Notes under the pieces: model-generated
The model's input: the letters and a program-made list of their open reading frames with translations, nothing else
Told to the model about the DNA's origin: nothing
Databases searched by the model: none
Position numbers and translations under genes: made by a program
Assembly (NCBI RefSeq): GCF_026342435.1
Contig: NZ_JAPEMT010000001.1
Span: 2,908,501 to 2,972,500, forward strand
From: Streptomyces sp. NBC_00237
Lineage (GTDB): Bacteria; Actinomycetota; Actinomycetes; Streptomycetales; Streptomycetaceae
Reading direction: 5' to 3'
Length of the DNA: 64,000 nucleotides
In this document: positions 59,618 to 64,000 of the stretch, piece after piece
How the letters are laid out: each line of letters starts with the position of its first letter
Position numbering within the stretch: position 1 is the first letter of the stretch

Positions 59618-59839
59618 ATGGCGGACACGGCATCGAGGACGATGATCCGCACGCACGCGATCCGCGTCCACGGACGCCGCGCCTTCGCCGCGTTCGGCGG
59701 TCGCAGTTCGGGCCCGCGCCACCCCCTGGTGGCAACGGCCATGGTCCTTCCTCTGGCGGCCCTGCTCCTCTTCCTCTTCGGAGGCTGGGAAGCGGTGGTC
59801 ACGCAAGCGTCGTCCGTGGGCATGTTGCTGGGGCGCTGA
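59618..59839 (+). CDS. Small membrane protein
   Basis: The 73-residue product has a basic N-terminal half (RTMIRTHAIRVHGRRAFAAF) and one transmembrane helix (LVATAMVLPLAALLLFLFGG). ATG has GGAGAGG four bases before. No family is recognised. Confidence 0.7.
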   Translation: MADTASRTMIRTHAIRVHGRRAFAAFGGRSSGPRHPLVATAMVLPLAALLLFLFGGWEAVVTQASSVGMLLGR

Positions 59840-59848
59840 GCGGCGCCG

Positions 59849-59875
59849 CCGATCCGGAAGAGCGGTCCGGATCGG
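59849..59875 (+). terminator. Terminator after the small membrane-protein gene
   Basis: CCGATCCGG pairs with CCGGATCGG around a 9-base loop, nine bases past the stop. Confidence 0.8.
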
Positions 59876-59928
59876 AACAACATCTTGCCCATCAGCCCCG
59901 TGGGGACGGGGGTGCGGCGGACGGCTGA

Positions 59929-59964
59929 GTTTGCCCGGACAGCTGGGGAGCTGTCCGGGCAAAC
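59929..59964. terminator. Second, stronger hairpin
   Basis: A perfect 16-bp stem starting GTTTGCCCGGACAGCT with loop GGGG. It lies 90 bp past the small gene's stop and before the repeat region. Confidence 0.85.
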
Positions 59965-59984
59965 GTGCGTCCGGACCCTCTCGG

Positions 59985-60345
59985 AGTCGATTCCCTCCGA
60001 GCCCCTCCACGCTTGGCGTTCGCACGCGCGGGCGCGCCATGGCTGATCGCGCAGCCCCCCGCGCCCCTCAACGCCCCTTCCCCAGCCCCCTTGGGCTCCG
60101 CCTGGCCCAGCCCCCTTGGGTTGGGCGGCGGGGCCGCTCGCCTAGCCTCCTTGGGCGGCGGGGCCAGCCCCCTCCGCCTCCCTCGCCTCCTTGCCCGCCC
60201 GTCCCGCCCCCCCGGGGGGCGGGACGGGCGCGCGGGGGCGGCCCCTCTCGCTCCGGGCCCACCCCGGAGCGCCCCCGCCCAGCCCCACTACCGGCGCACC
60301 GCCCGAGAGGGCCCCACCCAGCCCCGCCCAGCCCCACCCCCTCCG
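59985..60345. repeat. Second copy of the dispersed GC-rich repeat
   Basis: No gene is seen between 59965 and 60396. The block at about 60118-60325 repeats that at 23990-24137, with the same GCTCCGGG/CCCGGAGC hairpin (60250-60270) and the GAGAGGGCCCCACCC end. The piece GCGCAGCCCCCCGCGCCCCT near 60047-60070 resembles 24279-24300. Confidence 0.75.
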
Positions 60346-60396
60346 AGCCCCCCGCCCCATAGGCTCGCCCCCCGCCCCCAACCCCGGCCGGAGACC

Positions 60397-61347
60397 ATGC
60401 CCCCACCCACCCCCGAACCCACCCCCGCCCCGGAACTCCTCGCCACCCGCCCCGACGACGCCACCGTCATCCGCCAAGGCCCCCTCGTCCTCAAGACCCA
60501 CGCCCCCGACTCCGACCCCACCGCCCTCGCCACCCGCATCGCCGTCGCCGCCCACCCCCTCCTCACCGGCATCCTCCTGCCCCCGCTCCCCATCCCCGCC
60601 GCAGCGACCCCCGCCCACCCCGACCGCTCCCTCTCCGCCTGGCCCTACGGCACCCCGGTCGACCCGGAAGACCCCGACGCCGCCCCCTGGGAAGAGACCG
60701 CGACCCTCCTCGCCCGCCTCCACCGCACCCCGCCGGAGGCCCTCCCGGCCCCTCTCCCTCCCATGCGCGGCCCCGCCAAAGCAGCCCGCGCCCTCGCCCG
60801 TATGCACGCCACCGCCCCGCACCCGGCGGCCCCCGACGCCCACCGCACCGTCCTCGCCGCCTGGCACGGCCTCCCCGCGTGGGCCCGCGACGAACGCGAC
60901 GAACCCGACGAACCCGACCAAGACCACGTCCGCCCCACAGCCGCCCTCTGCCACGGCGACCTCCACCTCGGCCAACTCGTCCGCCACCCCGCCCCCTCAG
61001 GCCCCTGGCACCTCATCGACGTGGACGACCTCGGCCTCGGCGACCCCGCCTGGGACCTGGCCCGCCCCGCCGCCTGGTACGCCGCAGGTCTGCTGGACCC
61101 CGACGTCTGGCAGCGCTTCCTCACCGCCTACCGGGCGGCCGACGGCCCGGCCGTACGTCCCCACGGCGATCCGTGGCCCGAACTCGACGTCGCAGCCCGC
61201 GCCCTGACGGTCCAGACGGCGGCCCTCGCCCTCGCCAAGTCCACCACCGAGGCCCGCCCCCTCGACGAGGTGGAGCACCTGATGATCGACTCCTGCGCCC
61301 GCATCGCCTCGCTCCGACCGGAGTTGGACGGATCCCCTCCGCCGTAG
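60397..61347 (+). CDS. Aminoglycoside phosphotransferase-fold protein
   Basis: The 316-residue product has the APH/choline-kinase catalytic motifs LCHGDLHLGQLV and HLIDVDDLGLGDPAWDLARP, with an N-terminal half that is short and rich in Pro/Ala, so the nucleotide-binding lobe is poorly conserved. Members phosphorylate small molecules or antibiotics; most such Streptomyces proteins are of unknown function. A -10-like TAGGCT lies at 60360-60365. ATG 60397 has GGAG eight bases before. Confidence 0.83.
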   Translation: MPPPTPEPTPAPELLATRPDDATVIRQGPLVLKTHAPDSDPTALATRIAVAAHPLLTGILLPPLPIPAAATPAHPDRSLSAWPYGTPVDPEDPDAAPWEETATLLARLHRTPPEALPAPLPPMRGPAKAARALARMHATAPHPAAPDAHRTVLAAWHGLPAWARDERDEPDEPDQDHVRPTAALCHGDLHLGQLVRHPAPSGPWHLIDVDDLGLGDPAWDLARPAAWYAAGLLDPDVWQRFLTAYRAADGPAVRPHGDPWPELDVAARALTVQTAALALAKSTTEARPLDEVEHLMIDSCARIASLRPELDGSPPP

Positions 61348-61431
61348 GGTGAATTCCGGCCCACCGGGCATGCATCCCGACGACGTACGCCCCGTACGAG
61401 ACCACACCGATCGGAAACCGGAGCGAACCTC

Positions 61432-61716
61432 ATGCACTGTCCCAAATGCCACGCCCCCATGCACACCTTCAACCGCAACGGCGTCCAGATCGAGCAGTGC
61501 GGCAACTGCCGCGGCATATTCCTGGACTACGGCGAACTGGAGTCGCTGACCCGCCTGGAGTCCCAGTGGTCCCAGCAGTCCATGCCGCCCGCGGGCCCGC
61601 CCCCGCAGGCGTACCCCGCCGCTCCCGCATGGGGCGCCCCCCAGCACGGCGGCCACGGCGCCCACCACGGCCACCACCGCCAAAAGGGCTTCGGCCGCAT
61701 GCTCTTCTCCTCCTGA
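61432..61716 (+). CDS. Zinc-ribbon (zf-TFIIB-like) protein
   Basis: The 94-residue product starts MHCPKCHAPM ... IEQCGNCRGIFLDYGELE, a four-cysteine zinc ribbon of the zf-TFIIB type. The rest is a Pro/Gly/His-rich tail (GGHGAHHGHHRQKGFGR). Such proteins are small and widespread; function unknown. Confidence 0.88.
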   Translation: MHCPKCHAPMHTFNRNGVQIEQCGNCRGIFLDYGELESLTRLESQWSQQSMPPAGPPPQAYPAAPAWGAPQHGGHGAHHGHHRQKGFGRMLFSS

Positions 61717-61879
61717 CCCGCGCCGACCGGGGCCGCCGCCCCTGCCCCATCGGCCCCGGCCCCGGCCGCAGGGCCCCCGGTTCCGGCCCGGGGGCTCACC
61801 CTTCCGGTGCCGGTCGCGCCCCCGCCGGTCGGCCCACCGCCTGGCCCAACCCCCCATCCGGAACCTAGGGTTCGGCCCC

Positions 61880-63277
61880 ATGACCTTCCTCGACAGGTCC
61901 CGGACCGTCGCCCCGCCCGGCTGGAGCCGCTGGCTGGTGCCGCCCGCGGCCCTCGCCGTCCACCTCTCCATCGGCCAGGCGTACGCCTGGAGCGTCTTCA
62001 AGCCCCCGCTCGAAACCTCCCTCGGCCTCTCCGGCACCGCCAGCGCCCTCCCCTTCCAGCTCGGCATCGTCATGCTCGGCCTGTCCGCCGCGTTCGGCGG
62101 CACCCTCGTCGAGCGCAACGGGCCCCGCTGGGCCATGTTCGTCTCCCTCGTCTGCTTCTCCTCCGGCTTCCTGATCTCCGCCCTGGGCGCCGCCACCCAC
62201 CAGTTCTGGCTGATCGTCCTCGGTTACGGCTTCGTCGGCGGCATCGGCCTGGGCATCGGCTACATCTCGCCGGTCTCCACCCTCATGAAGTGGTTCCCGG
62301 ACAGGCCCGGCATGGCCACCGGCATCGCCATCATGGGCTTCGGCGGGGGAGCGCTCATCGCCTCGCCCTGGTCGTCGCAGATGCTGGAGTCCTTCGGCGG
62401 CCTGAAGCCGGAAGGCGACGGAGGCATCGCCCTCACCTTCCTGGTGATGGGCCTCGCGTACGCCGTCTTCATGGCGCTCGGCGTCCTCCTCGTCCGGGTA
62501 CCGCCCCCGGGCTGGAAACCGGACGGCCGGCAGCCCGACCTCCGGAAGGCGAGTGCCCTGATCACCACCGCCGACGTCTCCGCCCGCAACGCCCTGCGCA
62601 CCCCGCAGTTCTGGTGCCTGTGGGTGGTCCTGTGCCTCAACGTCACCGCCGGCATCGGCATCCTCGAAAAGGCCGCCCCGATGATCAAGGACTACTTCGC
62701 GGACACCCCGGCCCCCGTCTCGGTCTCCGCCGCCGCCGGATTCGTCGCCCTGCTCTCCCTCGCCAACATGACCGGCCGCCTCCTGTGGGCCTCCACCTCC
62801 GACCTCATCGGCCGCAAGTCCATGTACCGGATCTACCTCGGCGCCGGCGCGCTGACGTATCTCGCCCTCGCCCGCTTCGGCAACGACTCCAAACCCCTCT
62901 TCATCGTCTGCGCCCTGGTGATCCTGTCCTTCTACGGCGGAGGCTTCGCCACCGTCCCCGCCTACCTCAAGGACCTCTTCGGCACCTACCAGGTCGGCGC
63001 CATCCACGGCCGTCTGCTCACCGCCTGGTCCACCGCGGGCGTCCTCGGCCCGCTGATCGTCAACCGGGTCGCCGACAGCCAGGAACAGGCGGGCCACAGC
63101 GGTCCCAGCCTCTACACGACCTCGATGTACATCATGATCGGCCTGCTCCTGGTGGGCTTCGTCGCCAACGAGCTCGTCCGCCCGGTCGCCCCCCGCTTCC
63201 ACGAGCCCCGCCCGACCGTCCCCGAAGGCAGCCTTGCCATGGAAGGAGGGCCCGCCCATGCGGCCCCGCAGCAGTAG
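61880..63277 (+). CDS. MFS transporter, oxalate/formate antiporter (OFA) type
   Basis: The 465-residue product has about 12 transmembrane helices and OFA features: LSIGQAYAWSVFKPPLET, GGIGLGIGYISPVSTLMKWF and GRLLWASTSDLIGRKSMY. Many actinobacterial members carry monocarboxylates; the exact substrate is not known. It overlaps the next small gene by 20 bases, so they are co-translated. Confidence 0.92.
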   Translation: MTFLDRSRTVAPPGWSRWLVPPAALAVHLSIGQAYAWSVFKPPLETSLGLSGTASALPFQLGIVMLGLSAAFGGTLVERNGPRWAMFVSLVCFSSGFLISALGAATHQFWLIVLGYGFVGGIGLGIGYISPVSTLMKWFPDRPGMATGIAIMGFGGGALIASPWSSQMLESFGGLKPEGDGGIALTFLVMGLAYAVFMALGVLLVRVPPPGWKPDGRQPDLRKASALITTADVSARNALRTPQFWCLWVVLCLNVTAGIGILEKAAPMIKDYFADTPAPVSVSAAAGFVALLSLANMTGRLLWASTSDLIGRKSMYRIYLGAGALTYLALARFGNDSKPLFIVCALVILSFYGGGFATVPAYLKDLFGTYQVGAIHGRLLTAWSTAGVLGPLIVNRVADSQEQAGHSGPSLYTTSMYIMIGLLLVGFVANELVRPVAPRFHEPRPTVPEGSLAMEGGPAHAAPQQ

Positions 63278-63380
63278 CCCCCGCGCACTCGCCGTCGCCG
63301 TCTGGCTCTGGGTCCTGCTGCCCTTCGCGTACGGCCTGTACGAACTCATCCGCAAGGCCACCCAGCTCTTCACCGGCTGA
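63258..63380 (+). CDS. MFS transporter small subunit
   Basis: A 40-codon ORF from ATG 63258 (AAGGAGGG seven bases before) encodes one transmembrane helix with RPRSSSPRALAVAVWLWVLL and LYELIRKATQLFTG. It overlaps the OFA transporter gene by 20 bases. Such small partners are typical after OFA-type MFS genes in Streptomyces and are named MFS transporter small subunit. Confidence 0.88.
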   Translation: MRPRSSSPRALAVAVWLWVLLPFAYGLYELIRKATQLFTG

Positions 63381-63399
63381 CCGGGGGAGCGGACACGAA

Positions 63400-63432
63400 G
63401 AAGCCCCCGACCGAGAACCGGTCGGGGGCTTC
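63400..63432 (+). terminator. Terminator after the MFS pair
   Basis: A 14-bp stem (GAAGCCCCCGACCG and its complement) with loop AGAAC, 20 bases after the small-subunit stop and 8 bases before the first tRNA gene. Confidence 0.9.
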
Positions 63433-63440
63433 AACTGCTG

Positions 63441-63512
63441 TGCGCGATACTGGGATTGAACCAGTGACCTCTTCCGTGTCAGGGAAGCGCTCTCCCGCTG
63501 AGCTAATCGCGC
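63441..63512 (-). tRNA. tRNA-Val (GAC)
   Basis: Minus strand GCGCGATTAGCTCAGCGGGA...; acceptor GCGCGAT/ATCGCGC, anticodon loop CTGACAC with GAC, T-arm GGTTCAATC. No encoded CCA. Identical copies at 63561-63632 and 63674-63745. Confidence 0.97.
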
Positions 63513-63560
63513 GGGACGGTCCTTGCGAACCTGATCTTGCACCGTACTGCTGGTGCTGCG

Positions 63561-63632
63561 TGCGCGATACTGGGATTGAACCAGTGACCTCTTCCGTGTC
63601 AGGGAAGCGCTCTCCCGCTGAGCTAATCGCGC
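63561..63632 (-). tRNA. tRNA-Val (GAC), second copy
   Basis: Same sequence as the first copy, 120 bp away; the bases before it (GGGACGGTCC on the plus strand) are also repeated. Confidence 0.97.
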
Positions 63633-63673
63633 GGGACGGTCCAAGCGGACCGTATCTGTTCAGTTGTTCTGCG

Positions 63674-63745
63674 TGCGCGATACTGGGATTGAACCAGTGA
63701 CCTCTTCCGTGTCAGGGAAGCGCTCTCCCGCTGAGCTAATCGCGC
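63674..63745 (-). tRNA. tRNA-Val (GAC), third copy
   Basis: Same sequence; spacer to the second copy is 41 bp and to tRNA-Cys 4 bp. Confidence 0.97.
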
Positions 63746-63749
63746 TTGG

Positions 63750-63820
63750 AGGTGGAGACGGGATTTGAACCCGTGTAGACGGCTTTGCAGGCCGTTGCCT
63801 CGCCTCTCGGCCACTCCACC
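63750..63820 (-). tRNA. tRNA-Cys (GCA)
   Basis: Minus strand GGTGGAGTGGCCGAGAGGCG...; acceptor GGTGGAG/CTCCACC, anticodon loop CTGCAAA (GCA), T-arm GGTTCAAAT. Confidence 0.97.
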
Positions 63821-63860
63821 AGGAGTGCAGTAAGGGTATCGGGATGATCCCCCACTATCG

Positions 63861-63933
<73 letters not shown>

Positions 63934-63975
63934 TTGTCTGTTCCGTTTCACTTGCGTGTCCCGGCGACGTGTTGA

Positions 63976-63981
63976 ACTCTA
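63976..63981 (-). promoter_or_regulatory. -10 box for the tRNA cluster
   Basis: TAGAGT on the minus strand, about 43 bases before tRNA-Gly; the -35 would lie at or beyond the window end. Confidence 0.5.
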
Positions 63982-64000
63982 GCGGATTCCTGGGCCAGCA

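Overview
This is a high-GC (about 70-72%) actinobacterial chromosome segment that I read as Streptomyces. Reasons: extreme G/C at third codon positions, GTG and TTG starts, leaderless genes with TANNNT -10 boxes, an iron box, ArgR and PHO-type operators, an ECF41 sigma factor, DUF1918 and DUF5703-like proteins, and a gene order (infC-rpmI-rplT ... pheST ... argCJBD-argR ... argH ... metNIQ ... cobL/cobT/cobA) that matches, as I remember it, the core chromosome of S. coelicolor around SCO1600 down to SCO1553. No insertion sequence, prophage, CRISPR array or biosynthetic cluster was seen; this is core and semi-core chromosome.

Layout. 1-7.4 kb: translation block (IF-3, L35, L20, a SpoU rRNA methyltransferase, an orphan PAS histidine kinase, PheS/PheT). 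7.5-11.1 kb: SpoIIE-type phosphatase, HTH/TPR regulator, NUDIX hydrolase. 11.1-19.1 kb: mixed housekeeping and accessory genes (coiled-coil membrane peptide, 3-hydroxybutyryl-CoA dehydrogenase, GHL10-type secreted hydrolase, barstar-like protein, MocR regulator divergent from an EamA exporter, DUF1918, GT39-like glycosyltransferase). 19.2-24 kb: an acetyltransferase-carboxylesterase fusion, SnoaL-like protein, membrane-anchored protein, ECF41 sigma factor. 24.5-29.3 kb: monomeric NADP isocitrate dehydrogenase, membrane proteins, MauE-like protein, and a siderophore-interacting reductase behind a perfect iron box. 29.4-38.3 kb: arginine biosynthesis (argCJBDR, then L,D-transpeptidase and type II NADH dehydrogenase on the other strand, then argH), with ArgR-type boxes at argC and argH. 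38.3-44.7 kb: TetR/MFS pair, PlsC, a phosphate-regulated secreted glycerophosphodiesterase, a sigma-like factor, an acetyltransferase, two small membrane proteins. 44.8-47.9 kb: methionine ABC importer metNIQ behind a Cys/Met-rich leader peptide. 48.1-56.5 kb: cobalamin genes (cobL, a giant disordered-BluB-CobT fusion, siroheme/cobA). 56.5-63.4 kb: second SpoU methyltransferase, Ser/Thr kinase, small conserved proteins, APH-fold protein, zinc-ribbon protein, OFA-type MFS transporter with a 40-residue partner. 63.4-64 kb: a minus-strand tRNA cluster Gly-Cys-Val-Val-Val.

How parts work together: argC/J/B/D/R are translationally coupled through 4-base stop/start overlaps and should be shut by the ArgR they encode. 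metN/metI overlap, with metQ following. The cobalamin genes cover corrin methylation (CobL), lower-ligand synthesis and activation (BluB-CobT) and entry from uroporphyrinogen III (CobA/CysG). Several intergenic regions carry members of a dispersed GC-rich repeat family, one of which runs into the 3' end of the kinase gene. The most interesting signals are the metN leader peptide (Cys-Met-Cys-Arg-Met-Cys), the BluB-CobT giant fusion, overlapping divergent start codons inside a palindrome at the MocR/EamA pair, a TamR-like palindrome at icd with a near-copy elsewhere, and the dispersed repeats.
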